This document shows, piece by piece, positions 1 through 9,838 of a stretch of DNA of 41,793 nt. The notes below the pieces were generated by a model that saw nothing but the letters and a program-made list of their open reading frames with translations, ran no database searches and was not told the origin of the DNA. The DNA is from an uncultured Candidatus Poseidoniales archaeon (GTDB lineage Archaea; Thermoplasmatota; Poseidoniia; Poseidoniales; Poseidoniaceae). Made by a program: the position numbers and the translations under genes. Within the stretch, counting starts at the first letter, position 1. Each line of letters starts with the position of its first letter. The DNA is taken from contig CACLCM010000015.1 of assembly GCA_902605365.1 (NCBI GenBank), forward strand, positions 1 through 41,793. Reading direction: 5' to 3'.

Positions 1-1340
<1,340 letters not shown>

Positions 1341-1401
1341 TTCGTGTATGCACCGCACTTAGCGAGTGCCCTTCATTCATAAGTTCATGCCAATTTGAGA
1401 A

Positions 1402-1422
1402 GCGATCCAAACGCTGGATCGC
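1402..1422 (+). other. Hairpin in 23S-5S spacer
   Basis: GCGATCC at 1402-1408 pairs perfectly with GGATCGC at 1416-1422 around a 7-base loop. A second, smaller stem (GCACT/AGTGC, 1355-1369) lies between it and the 23S end. These are probably rRNA precursor processing structures. The 3' strand of the 23S processing stem is also expected here but cannot be verified without the 5' side. Confidence 0.45.
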
Positions 1423-1448
1423 ATCCATTTCCGATTCGAAAGAAGATG

Positions 1449-1567
1449 GGTGCACGGTCATAGCGATGGTGTTTACCCGGTCCCATCCCGAACCCGGAAG
1501 TCAAGCCCATCTGCGTCAGTTCTGGTACTGTGGTGCGAGAGCCCACGGGAACGTCTGTCACTGTGCC
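1449..1567 (+). rRNA. 5S ribosomal RNA
   Basis: The roughly 119-base segment contains the 5S hallmark CCCATCCCGAACCCGGAAG (about 1482-1500), followed by GTCAAGCCCATCTGCG and TACTGTGGTGCGAGAGCCC. The ends are set by pairing of GGTGCA at the start with TGTGCC at the end through one G-U wobble pair or more. The gene lies about 110 bases after the 23S end on the same strand, so 23S and 5S are probably co-transcribed. Confidence 0.92.
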
Positions 1568-1603
1568 TCTCTTCTTTCCCTCGGAAAAATTCCCCGCAAC
1601 CTT

Positions 1604-1619
1604 TACTCCTTTGGGAGTA
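1604..1619 (+). other. Short hairpin after 5S rRNA
   Basis: TACTCC at 1604-1609 pairs with GGAGTA at 1614-1619 around a 4-base loop. It precedes the larger terminator-like stem and probably belongs to the 3' trailer of the rRNA transcript. Confidence 0.35.
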
Positions 1620-1629
1620 TAGGAAACTT

Positions 1630-1663
1630 GGCCGCATTCCGCATTTGTGGAGTGCGGCCTTTT
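1630..1663 (+). terminator. Terminator-like hairpin of the rRNA operon
   Basis: GGCCGCATTCC (1630-1640) pairs with GGAGTGCGGCC (1649-1659), 11 pairs with one G-T wobble, around an 8-base loop. Four T residues follow (1660-1663). The shape is that of an intrinsic terminator. Archaea terminate mainly at T-runs, so the stem could instead be a processing or stabilising element. Confidence 0.5.
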
Positions 1664-1681
1664 CCAATTTACAGAGCACCC

Positions 1682-1698
1682 TGGTTCCGAAGGAACCA
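1682..1698 (+). promoter_or_regulatory. 7-3-7 inverted repeat upstream of aIF6
   Basis: TGGTTCC GAA GGAACCA is a perfect inverted repeat that ends 34 bases before the aIF6 start codon. A weak TATA-like AATTTAC lies at about 1666-1672, which would put the transcription start inside the repeat. It has the same geometry as the repeats at 9595-9611, 22963-22979, 29477-29493 and 31181-31199. Confidence 0.45.
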
Positions 1699-1732
1699 TC
1701 AAATAACATCACATAGGTACAGGTGAACAGAC

Positions 1733-2395
1733 ATGCCAATAGCAACTAGTGACATACTTGGTTCAGACCAAGTTGGAATCTATCTAGCTGTATGTGGTAA
1801 CGTTGTTTTCCACCCCCATGAACTTAATCAAGAAGCGATTAATCGTATCGATGAATGTCTTGGTTTAGAAAGGCATCCTATGTCTATCGGAGGATCAACT
1901 CTGGTTGGTGCTTTGATTGCAGGTACGACAAAAGGTCTTGCAGTTGCTGATATTGCAACTGAATCCGATATTGATGCACTCACTGCTTTTGGCGACGTTG
2001 TCGTAATGGAAGGCGGTGTTAATACAGCAGGTAACCTCATTCTTTGCAATGAAAATGGTGCGATAGCATCACCTTCAATTCCTGAGGACGGAGTTGAGAT
2101 AATTTCTCAAGTTCTTGGTGTCCCTGTTGCTGTTTCATCAATTGCAGGAGAAGATGTTGTAGGTTCACTCGGTGTTGCGAATGACCAGGGTGTTTTACTA
2201 CATCCTGACGTTTACCCCGATGAAGTTAAGCTGATTGAAGAGATTCTTGGAGTTCCACCTATGGTTGGAACCGTTGCATTTGGTTCTCCTTATGTTGGTG
2301 CTGGTTTAGCTGCTTCAAACAATGGTGTAATCGCTGGACGCGAGACCACTGGTCCTGAATTAAATCGCATTGAAGACGCCCTTGGTTTAATTTGA
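1733..2395 (+). CDS. eif6: Translation initiation factor 6 (aIF6)
   Basis: This is the archaeal homologue of eukaryotic eIF6, which binds the large ribosomal subunit and prevents premature joining of the subunits. The 220-residue length matches the family. The protein shows the internal repeats of the pentein fold: GLAVADIATESDI, GNLILCNENGAIASP, DQGVLLHPDV and NNGVIAGRETTGPEL each end a pseudo-repeat. The ATG at 1733 follows an AGGTG-containing leader and starts with MPIATSDILGSDQVG, as expected. The gene sits directly after the rRNA operon, a sensible place for a ribosome biogenesis factor. The L39e and L31e genes that often precede it in other euryarchaea are not seen here. It is followed on the same strand by purC. 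Confidence 0.95.
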   Translation: MPIATSDILGSDQVGIYLAVCGNVVFHPHELNQEAINRIDECLGLERHPMSIGGSTLVGALIAGTTKGLAVADIATESDIDALTAFGDVVVMEGGVNTAGNLILCNENGAIASPSIPEDGVEIISQVLGVPVAVSSIAGEDVVGSLGVANDQGVLLHPDVYPDEVKLIEEILGVPPMVGTVAFGSPYVGAGLAASNNGVIAGRETTGPELNRIEDALGLI

Positions 2396-2439
2396 ACTGC
2401 GTGCCAATGTTGAAAGGCGTCATGCGCAGGCGACTGTCC

Positions 2440-3351
2440 ATGGGAGAATGTCTCTATTCCGGTAAAGTCAAAGAAGTCTGGTCAACTGATGACCCTGATA
2501 TTCTTGAATTTCGATATACAAATCAAATTTCTGTGTTTGATCAAATCATACCTTCATTGATTCCTCGCAAAGGGGAATCTCTTAACAGAACAACTTGTCA
2601 CTGGTTTGAGCTAGTTGAAAAAGAAGGAATCTGCAGAACACACATTGTTGAAAGAAATGCTACAGACCGCTGTCTCGTTCGTCGAGTTGACATTTTCCGT
2701 GAGCCTGGTGCAACACCTAGGGATGGAGAATGGGTATTCGTTCCTCTAGAAATCGTATGTCGGCATTATCTTGCAGGTTCTGGCTGGAGAAGATACAAGC
2801 GTGGGGAATTGACATCTGAAGAATTAGGTTTCCCAGCGGGAACCACTCTAGAGCAGGGCGCTAAACTTCCTGCACCTTATATCGAAGTGACAACAAAATT
2901 CGAAGCATATGACAGACTTATCGATCGTAAAGAGGCTTTAGAGATTGCAAATATCACTCCTGAGGAACTAGATTCTCTAATTGAAGTTGTAATCAAAGTA
3001 GATGCTCTTATTGAGAGAGAGGCACTAAAACGTGGATTAATCCATGTAGATGGCAAGAAGGAGTTTGCATTAGGCCCTGGTCGTGTACCGGTTCTAGTAG
3101 ACTCCTTTGGAACTTTAGATGAAGACCGTTGGTGGGATTTTGAAGAATATGAGAATGGCAACATCGTTCAATTATCAAAGGAATTTGTTCGCCAACACTA
3201 TGTCGGTAGTGGTCATCAAGAAGCTCTTCGAGTTGCTAGAGAGTCTGGAGACCAAGACCCTCCAATCCCTGCACTTCCAGATGAAGTAATCGAGCAGACT
3301 GCAGCACTTTACGCTTCAATGTATGAACGATTAACTGGGAACCAGTTCTGA
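2440..3351 (+). CDS. purC: Phosphoribosylaminoimidazole-succinocarboxamide synthase (SAICAR synthetase)
   Basis: PurC joins aspartate to CAIR using ATP in purine biosynthesis. Recognisable family segments are the N-terminal LYSGKVKEVW nucleotide loop, RTHIVERNATDRCLVRRVDIF, the CRHYLAGSGWRRYK segment, PYIEVTTKFEAYD and the VDSFGTLDEDRWW strand near the C terminus. The pattern is that of the longer eukaryote/archaeal-type enzyme of about 300 residues. I place the start at the ATG at 2440, giving 303 residues, because family members begin a few residues before the LYxGK motif. The frame is open upstream to a TTG at 2392 that overlaps the aIF6 stop, with a GTG at 2401 and ATGs at 2407 and 2422, so a slightly longer N terminus is possible. 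It is probably co-transcribed with aIF6. Confidence 0.93.
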   Translation: MGECLYSGKVKEVWSTDDPDILEFRYTNQISVFDQIIPSLIPRKGESLNRTTCHWFELVEKEGICRTHIVERNATDRCLVRRVDIFREPGATPRDGEWVFVPLEIVCRHYLAGSGWRRYKRGELTSEELGFPAGTTLEQGAKLPAPYIEVTTKFEAYDRLIDRKEALEIANITPEELDSLIEVVIKVDALIEREALKRGLIHVDGKKEFALGPGRVPVLVDSFGTLDEDRWWDFEEYENGNIVQLSKEFVRQHYVGSGHQEALRVARESGDQDPPIPALPDEVIEQTAALYASMYERLTGNQF

Positions 3352-3353
3352 AA

Positions 3354-3989
3354 TCATTTGTGGATTCTTAACAAGACTCCACATCGTCTTTTCTCAGCAG
3401 CCCTTAGATGCGCTACAATATGCTTTGCCGCATCATGGCAACCACCATCTAGTGGTTCTTCTGCAGATGGTATCCAGCATCGTGAGGTGATAGCTTTCCG
3501 AAGATTTGTGGTTTCCAAATTTGTTAGCCAGCCCAGCATTTCCAAACGTCCAACACCTTTCTCCATACTTGTCCCACTCATCCTCGAGTTTAGCTTTTCC
3601 AACAAATCAGCCATTTCATCTAATTGTTCAGTATCTCTTTTGGAATCTCTAATCCAATCTCTAAGATATGAAATCGATGAGCCTTCACCATAGGGGAATC
3701 GTCCAAATTTTTCCTTTGAAATTCCAGTCTCTAGAGGATAAGGCCTGCCATCTCTAGTCAAATCTGTACATGAAACAAAGAACAGATTTGCATCATCCCA
3801 AGACATTGATGAACGGTTTTCAGGGTCAGCTATACCTTGAGACACCAAACGAATTCGAAGTTCATCATGATTATTGATCATCTTTTTCCAATTGCCACCG
3901 TCGAGTGCAGAGTAAACATCCTCCAAACGGTCTGAAACAACAGGGTCGATTGTCAAAAACGGGGTTGTGGTGTTCATCGCCTCTTCCAT
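3354..3989 (-). CDS. Conserved-looking hypothetical protein, soluble
   Basis: I do not recognise this 211-residue protein. It has no signal peptide or membrane segment and is rich in charged residues. The middle (residues 105-140) is strongly helical (DWIRDSKRDTEQLDEMADLLEKL). The C-terminal half has a Trp/Cys/His-containing stretch (SRCWIPSAEEPLDGGCHDAAKHI), which could hold a metal or a small active site, but no known motif is evident. An alternative start is Met5. It lies 31 bases downstream of the giant surface protein gene on the same strand and could be its operon partner. Its stop faces that of purC with a two-base gap. Confidence 0.7.
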   Translation of the reverse strand: MEEAMNTTTPFLTIDPVVSDRLEDVYSALDGGNWKKMINNHDELRIRLVSQGIADPENRSSMSWDDANLFFVSCTDLTRDGRPYPLETGISKEKFGRFPYGEGSSISYLRDWIRDSKRDTEQLDEMADLLEKLNSRMSGTSMEKGVGRLEMLGWLTNLETTNLRKAITSRCWIPSAEEPLDGGCHDAAKHIVAHLRAAEKRRCGVLLRIHK

Positions 3990-4020
3990 GTTTGAGCGGG
4001 AGTGTCACTCATGGATGAAG

Positions 4021-7000
4021 TCAACGGTCTTTTAGAAACGCATCAAGACGACTAGAAATATCATCTTCAGACTCAGATACAGGGTCTAAATCAGTTTTAA
4101 TTTCTCTGCGTAGCGCAGATAATCTTCCACTTGCACTAGAGTCATCAATGTCGATGACTTCTTCCTCAGGTTCAATTTCAACCTCTTCCTCTTCCTCAGG
4201 AAGTTCTTCTTCAAACGGCTCTTCACCTAGACTCATATCATCAATTGGTATTTCCTCGTCGGGTGGGTTTTCTTCAACTATTTTCTCTCTGATAACAGGT
4301 TCTTCCTTCTTTACCACTTGAGGTTCAGGCTTCCTTAAGTTGAGCACTCCACCGAAATATGCTAGGATTATGAGAATTAATGCAATCCCTCCCGTCCAAT
4401 AAAGGTCTGATGATTCATATGTCACTAGAGGTAAATTATCGGCATAGACTTTCATCGAGTTATCGGTCGAGTCTTCATCGATATCCCATGGTGCTAAGCA
4501 GGAAATAGTTGCAGTAACCTCAGCGTCATCATCGATTTTGTCAGGTCTATCGATTTGGAAACTTGGTGCCCATTTACTTCCATAAATGTCGACAGCGATT
4601 GATTTTTGCCACTTGCCATCTGTTTTGGCAATGTCGACTTGGCAGATTGAACCTTCCATAATTTCGTATCCTTCACGATCTATTCCCACATTTATTGAAT
4701 CTTTATCAATCTCAAAATTGGATATTTTCAGATTCCATCCTGACTGTCGAGCTATATGTTCAGATGTTGACGAATATAGCGATAATCCATTTGAGTCAAC
4801 AATCAATATCTCTACGCTCAGAAGTCCTGGTTCAGGGTCCCAAGATAATGCTGAGAGGTTTACTGTCATGTTGTCGCCGGGGCTTAGTCGTATAGTGCGG
4901 CTGTCGAGCATTTCACCATCACTAGTCCTCAACCAAGCATTAGCGACCAATGGATGTTCAGAATTCGCAGTTAACAAGCAAGATGTCCAAAGAGTGGATA
5001 CATCTTCAATTCCTAGGTTTGTCAATGACCCAAATGCGTTATCACATTCTGCCTGATGAATAGGTGCAGGTATACCTACTAAGTGCAATGTCATACCATT
5101 GTGTGTAGTATTGCTCCTGATTTCAGGAAGAGGCACTAATGATGTTTCTACTCCATCACTAGAAGAATCTGTAGTGATAGACACTTTCTCACCAGAACGC
5201 CCTGTATGAACAGGGCTGGATGTCAATACAGTGTCACTTTGTGTTACTGTGATTGCGTGAACCAATGTCCCTAGAGTAGGATGCTCTAGGTTTATGTCTA
5301 GTTGGAAATTATTTTCATTCCAATCACTAGCAGGTTGGATTTGCAATGGCATTCCTTTAATTTCACCAGGTGCTACTACGACGACATCTTCGCTAACAAG
5401 TGTCCAACCAGATGGTAAATTGGGTACAGATAATTGCATTATTGCAACATCATTACCAGTATTTTCTATCCAAGATGTTGGCCAAGAAGAAACATCTTGT
5501 CGTACCATCCAAGCACCGCTGGAATCAAGTGTAATTCCAGGGGCAGTTCCTACTCTAACAGGAACCTCCTCTACAATTTGTCCAGCACCATTTCCATTTG
5601 ATATACGAATACTAATGATTCCAACTTCACCTGCAACAGCGTCTTCTGGCGGTGTTACATTTATTGTTATCATTCCAGTATCACCTGGATCTACCATTGG
5701 ACCATTATTCGGTAGAGTAACATTCCATCCTTGGCCGGCTTTTGCGAAATAAGGCATTGCGGGTGAGTTTCCTTTTTGTTCGACTAGGATTTGCAGTTCG
5801 CCTCCCTCGGGGGCCACTTCCAGAGATGTGTCTGTCAAGTCTAATCGCCATCCTGCTACATTTTCAACTTCCAATTCAATACTGGTATCATTACCGATAT
5901 CAAAACCACTCGATGATGCAATGAGAGTTAGATTTGCAATTGTTCCTGCCCACGTGTTCTCCGGGATTGTCACATTGACATTAAGCGATTCAGTTTCCAT
6001 AACTTGTAATCTAGATGAATTGATGGAAGCTGCTTGCCATGTAGAATTATCGTTTCCAGAATACGAAACTACAAATGATGGTGTTAATGTTAGTAAATCA
6101 TCGGTATTTCCAATATTTGTAATATTGATTTTGAGGCTTAACACATCACCGGGTGCAACTTGTTCTAAACTACCCTGCTCGATTTCAATATCCCATCTGT
6201 GTTCGGGTCTTGCTTCAATTGTTATGTTTGCCTGGTCACTAACAGATGTATCTCCTGTGCTTGTCCAATCAAATACAATTTCAAATGTCTCTCTAGCAGG
6301 CACATCTTCTGGTAGAGTAACCCAGACCGGCACCATTGTAAGACCTCCCGCACCGATTGTACGAGTTGGATTTGATATCTCAAATACCACTTCAGGGGCC
6401 TGGGATAAATTACCTGCATTGGTGCTTCCCACTAGAGTAAATGTGTCTTCTCCATTACCTGGGTTTTCCAATTTTAGAATGATTTTTGTACGTTCACTGA
6501 CATTGAATACGGCTCCATCTGCTGGTGTCACAACTTCGGCCTCTGCCCTGTAAACCTGTAGTACATGCAATGAAATTGATAAATCTGAATTTGCCACTAT
6601 TGCTTCACTTTGATTGAAGTGATGGCGCATTGGAGGCGCATCTAATGGCAGGTCAAGGTGCAGGTGGCCACTTTGGCCAGTCATTTCAAGCATAGTTCCA
6701 TTGATTGCAAGGTCGCCACTTGCACTCCACAACCATCCCTCTTTCAGCATTCCACAACTAGACATATCCCATTGCATAGTTGTCCCCGCATAGTTTGAAT
6801 CAATGTCCCATGATAGACCTGTAGTAGGCACAGTTCTGATGTGAGGTATATCTGTTGATACATTGCTAGCGAATACAGTTACCGTGAAATCTTCACAAAT
6901 CTCCTCATCCCCGGAGCCTATGCAAAGAGTAAGTGTGGCAAATGCAGAATCGCCTAGACTCTTGGTGGATGGTACTTCAAATTCGATTAGATATTCTTCT

Positions 7001-9558
7001 TTGGCACTCGGGTCCAATTCAATACTCCATTGTGTATTACCCGAATAATCAATTATAGTTGTATCAGCACTCCAGGAGTTTGATGACCACTGCATTTCAG
7101 TAGTCTCTTGTGCATTACCTACATTCTCAACTAGTAACCATACATGAGCAACATCGCCTGGTCTTCCATAACCAATGCCCATGGGTAAACCAGTGTCGCC
7201 TTGTAATGACAAACCTCTCGTTCTCTCAACTTCGAGTGGTAGAGTCACCGTTGTAGAAATGTTTTGATTTTGGTCCAACACGAGAGTTAGTGGAACTTGA
7301 GCGTCATCAGAGCCCATCGCATTCTGTGGTACCGTGAACTCGAATTGAACAATCTGAGACACATCTCTTTCAAGATTCAACTCGAGGTCATCAGAATCTA
7401 CTGGAGCGAAAGTCCAACCGTTAGGTAGTAGAGAGCTGTCATAGTTCAGACTCCATGCAGCACTTCTGCTACCTGTGCTAGTAATTGTGACATCAACGAT
7501 TTGAGATGAACCTGGCAATGCTCTTGAAATTTCAGATGGAGTTTGAATCTGCGCCACATAGGGCTCTAAAACAACCAGTGTTGTACTGTAATTATCATTA
7601 TCGTATCGAGATTGTGTAAGATTGTTATTGATATCTAATACTAATTCAACTGTATGAACACCCAAGGTTGCCTCCACATCAACGCTGAACGAAATTGGTC
7701 CACCTTCGCCAGAAGGAGCAACAGATTCTGCGACATTAACTCGGTGTCTTTCAATTTCAAGCCCATTGAGAAGTAAAACCGCATCGACTGGTTCATCAGT
7801 ATCTACGATTCCAATGTTCGAGTATTGACCTGAAATGGTTACCATTTCTCCGGGGTCAGGGTCGGTAGGAGTGAAGCCAATCCCTCTTCCATCAGCCAGA
7901 GGTGCCACATCGGAATTTGCTTCACTGATCAAAGCATCTCCGACGAGTATGTCCAAATATCCATCACCATCCATGTCAGCTATTGCAGGTGCAGCCCATG
8001 TCCTGTGTGGTAAATCGATTGGTGCAGCCCATCCGGTTCCAATATCGGCCGAAGTTCCCGTGTTTCCATCAAATGCAAACACTCTTCTCCCAAATGCTAC
8101 TAACAATTCTGGCTCATCTTCTCCATCTAAATCGATAGAAATTGGTGGGGATACTGCGATTTCATCATTGTCTGTGCCACCTCCTCTTTGCAAAGTCCGA
8201 GACCACTCTCTGAATGGTGGGTCAATTGTAATGTCGTGGCATCCAGTAGAACCAGCTCTTTCAGTAAGGGATTCTGGGTACCAGGTAACCCAGCACACTC
8301 TGTCAGAAACACCGTTCTCTGTAGTGTCAACTGCCAATGGTTCTGCATCTCCATAACCATTTTTAGATCTAAACCTCCATAGTTCACTGATACTAGTTAA
8401 TTCCATTCCGACATACTGGGCGCCCATTCCTTCGTCACCCCCGTTACTATCTGCTGGTAATGTCAAAATCATCTCAGGTGCTGCATCAGAGTCCAACTGT
8501 GTAATGACTGGGCCAGGAAGCCTCAACCGAGGAGTGTCTTGGTCATAATCTGTACCTTGGATAGAGACTCCTTCCCAATCGAGCGAACCTGTGGCTCCGT
8601 CAATTCTCCATACCCACATGTTACCATTGCTTGAATCAACTGTGGTTAGGACTACTGCTCCGCTATTGTCGTCAAGCGCAGCGAATGACGGGTCTGAGGG
8701 GTGAGTTCCCCTGTCGAGAGAAACCTTCCAATCCGTTTCAGGAGTTTGAAGTCCTAACGGAAGAGCTAGAATCGTTGGATCATCTGTTGAGGTGTCGACT
8801 GCAGCAATAACCAATTCTGGGCTGCCATCCAGAGACAGGTCAGCAAGTAACGGTTGGGTGACTGAGAGGTGGTTAGATTGAGCAGTAATCCAGTGTGGAC
8901 TTGTAATTCCAATTCGCAAATCACCGTCAGACCATGACCATAATCGTTCATTAGAATGGCCAGATGAAGCCCAGCCAGATTCATCACATGACATATCTGG
9001 GGACCATAAGTCGATTTTTAGGGCCGAATCTGTGTCGTATGCAATCGCAATTTCAGGTTTACCATCTGAGTCAACATCAACAATAGTTGGGGTGGAACGG
9101 ATATATTTCGCATCTCCAAGATTTACTTCCCATGCCACCTTCGCACTGTCTCCTTCGACAATTGCAAGGACTCTTTCAGAGCTTGAAGTATCGGTGTGGG
9201 TCATCACAGCAAATAAGTGATTTTCTCCACAACGCTCTTTCGCACCTTCGGGTGAGGTTATTGAACCTGAGAAGTTACCTATTGCAACTCCATATCCATC
9301 GGCTCCAAGTCCTGAATCAAAAGCGACCCAGTTTACTCCAGGTGTCTCAATTGTCTGTAATCCTGAGTCTCCATGCACAGGTAAAGTTCGAGAATGTCCA
9401 GGGTCTCTTCCGTATTGTGCCCATGGTTGTGTTAATGGGTCCCATGAACCATTACCTTCGTCCCCGTCCGCTTGTGATGGAATTGGAACTATGATGGTAG
9501 ATGCGAGCAGAATGAACAGCATCACAACGGCTCGGAACTGTCTGTTCATACTACTCAC
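4021..9558 (-). CDS. Giant secreted, C-terminally anchored surface protein (FG-GAP/VCBS-like propeller, CARDB and Ig-like modules)
   Basis: This is a 1845-residue extracellular protein. Residues 1-30 are a signal peptide (Arg, a hydrophobic core VVMLFILLASTIIVPI, then SQADG). Residues about 100-560 hold repeats of the FG-GAP/VCBS type, each with a Ca-binding-like D-x-D-x-D/S-G core (IVDVDSDGKPEI, LADLSLDGSPEL, IADMDGDGYLDI), consistent with a beta-propeller. Residues about 560-680 resemble a CARDB domain (GQYSNIGIVDTDEP, then DNDNYSTTLVV). Residues 680-1500 contain several NEW3/COG1470-like Ig folds (NxGN and LPxGW patterns). One membrane helix lies at about 1718-1740 (ALILIILAYFGGVL), followed by a 105-residue Glu/Asp-rich cytoplasmic tail. 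The start is GTG at 9558; ATG at 9549 is equally possible. The likely role is adhesion or polymer binding at the cell surface (inference). No catalytic motif was seen. Confidence 0.88.
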   Translation of the reverse strand: MSSMNRQFRAVVMLFILLASTIIVPIPSQADGDEGNGSWDPLTQPWAQYGRDPGHSRTLPVHGDSGLQTIETPGVNWVAFDSGLGADGYGVAIGNFSGSITSPEGAKERCGENHLFAVMTHTDTSSSERVLAIVEGDSAKVAWEVNLGDAKYIRSTPTIVDVDSDGKPEIAIAYDTDSALKIDLWSPDMSCDESGWASSGHSNERLWSWSDGDLRIGITSPHWITAQSNHLSVTQPLLADLSLDGSPELVIAAVDTSTDDPTILALPLGLQTPETDWKVSLDRGTHPSDPSFAALDDNSGAVVLTTVDSSNGNMWVWRIDGATGSLDWEGVSIQGTDYDQDTPRLRLPGPVITQLDSDAAPEMILTLPADSNGGDEGMGAQYVGMELTSISELWRFRSKNGYGDAEPLAVDTTENGVSDRVCWVTWYPESLTERAGSTGCHDITIDPPFREWSRTLQRGGGTDNDEIAVSPPISIDLDGEDEPELLVAFGRRVFAFDGNTGTSADIGTGWAAPIDLPHRTWAAPAIADMDGDGYLDILVGDALISEANSDVAPLADGRGIGFTPTDPDPGEMVTISGQYSNIGIVDTDEPVDAVLLLNGLEIERHRVNVAESVAPSGEGGPISFSVDVEATLGVHTVELVLDINNNLTQSRYDNDNYSTTLVVLEPYVAQIQTPSEISRALPGSSQIVDVTITSTGSRSAAWSLNYDSSLLPNGWTFAPVDSDDLELNLERDVSQIVQFEFTVPQNAMGSDDAQVPLTLVLDQNQNISTTVTLPLEVERTRGLSLQGDTGLPMGIGYGRPGDVAHVWLLVENVGNAQETTEMQWSSNSWSADTTIIDYSGNTQWSIELDPSAKEEYLIEFEVPSTKSLGDSAFATLTLCIGSGDEEICEDFTVTVFASNVSTDIPHIRTVPTTGLSWDIDSNYAGTTMQWDMSSCGMLKEGWLWSASGDLAINGTMLEMTGQSGHLHLDLPLDAPPMRHHFNQSEAIVANSDLSISLHVLQVYRAEAEVVTPADGAVFNVSERTKIILKLENPGNGEDTFTLVGSTNAGNLSQAPEVVFEISNPTRTIGAGGLTMVPVWVTLPEDVPARETFEIVFDWTSTGDTSVSDQANITIEARPEHRWDIEIEQGSLEQVAPGDVLSLKINITNIGNTDDLLTLTPSFVVSYSGNDNSTWQAASINSSRLQVMETESLNVNVTIPENTWAGTIANLTLIASSSGFDIGNDTSIELEVENVAGWRLDLTDTSLEVAPEGGELQILVEQKGNSPAMPYFAKAGQGWNVTLPNNGPMVDPGDTGMITINVTPPEDAVAGEVGIISIRISNGNGAGQIVEEVPVRVGTAPGITLDSSGAWMVRQDVSSWPTSWIENTGNDVAIMQLSVPNLPSGWTLVSEDVVVVAPGEIKGMPLQIQPASDWNENNFQLDINLEHPTLGTLVHAITVTQSDTVLTSSPVHTGRSGEKVSITTDSSSDGVETSLVPLPEIRSNTTHNGMTLHLVGIPAPIHQAECDNAFGSLTNLGIEDVSTLWTSCLLTANSEHPLVANAWLRTSDGEMLDSRTIRLSPGDNMTVNLSALSWDPEPGLLSVEILIVDSNGLSLYSSTSEHIARQSGWNLKISNFEIDKDSINVGIDREGYEIMEGSICQVDIAKTDGKWQKSIAVDIYGSKWAPSFQIDRPDKIDDDAEVTATISCLAPWDIDEDSTDNSMKVYADNLPLVTYESSDLYWTGGIALILIILAYFGGVLNLRKPEPQVVKKEEPVIREKIVEENPPDEEIPIDDMSLGEEPFEEELPEEEEEVEIEPEEEVIDIDDSSASGRLSALRREIKTDLDPVSESEDDISSRLDAFLKDR

Positions 9559-9594
9559 CTACAAATAGCGGTACCTGCGAGGTTGTTATGGCTT

Positions 9595-9611
9595 TGGGCC
9601 CTACGGGCCCA
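9595..9611 (-). promoter_or_regulatory. 7-3-7 inverted repeat upstream of giant surface protein 1
   Basis: In the gene's sense this reads TGGGCCC GTA GGGCCCA, a perfect inverted repeat 36 bases before the GTG start codon. A TATA-like AAATAAAG (9640-9633 on the minus strand) lies about 26 bases ahead, which puts the predicted transcription start at the first base of the repeat. The core CCCGTAGGG is identical to that upstream of the second giant protein (22963-22979). It could be an operator or a 5'-terminal mRNA hairpin. Confidence 0.55.
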
Positions 9612-9632
9612 TTAGAAAGCGATAATAAGACC

Positions 9633-9640
9633 CTTTATTT
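9633..9640 (-). promoter_or_regulatory. TATA-like box of giant surface protein 1
   Basis: On the minus strand the sequence reads AAATAAAG, in the AT-rich stretch GAAATAAAGG. It is centred about 26 bases before the inverted repeat. The spacing fits an archaeal TATA box, but the match to consensus is only moderate. Confidence 0.35.
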
Positions 9641-9717
9641 CTAGCCAAAAACAGGCTTGAGCGGCTTATTTAGCCACCAATTCCCGGCGTATCATTCAAA
9701 TAGGGGTCGCTGGTGGC

Positions 9718-9789
9718 GTGAATGACTTCGGTCACACATCTCTCTCGAGGCACAAGCCGGTGAAGGACGGATGAGGCATTAAGACCTCA
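9718..9789 (+). other. Possible structured leader upstream of rpo7
   Basis: Two stems lie in the otherwise empty gap between the giant gene and rpo7. One is TGAC-TTCG-GTCA (9723-9734), a very stable C(UUCG)G tetraloop hairpin that can extend by GTG/CAC across a two-base bulge (9718-9737). The other is TGAGG/CCTCA (9772-9789) around an 8-base loop. A TATA-like TTATTTAG at about 9667 would give a leader of some 145 bases covering both. I do not recognise a known RNA family. Confidence 0.35.
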
Positions 9790-9838
9790 ATCGTTCTCCT
9801 TGCAGTGACTCGAATAGATGATAAACAAAGGTGAAAAA

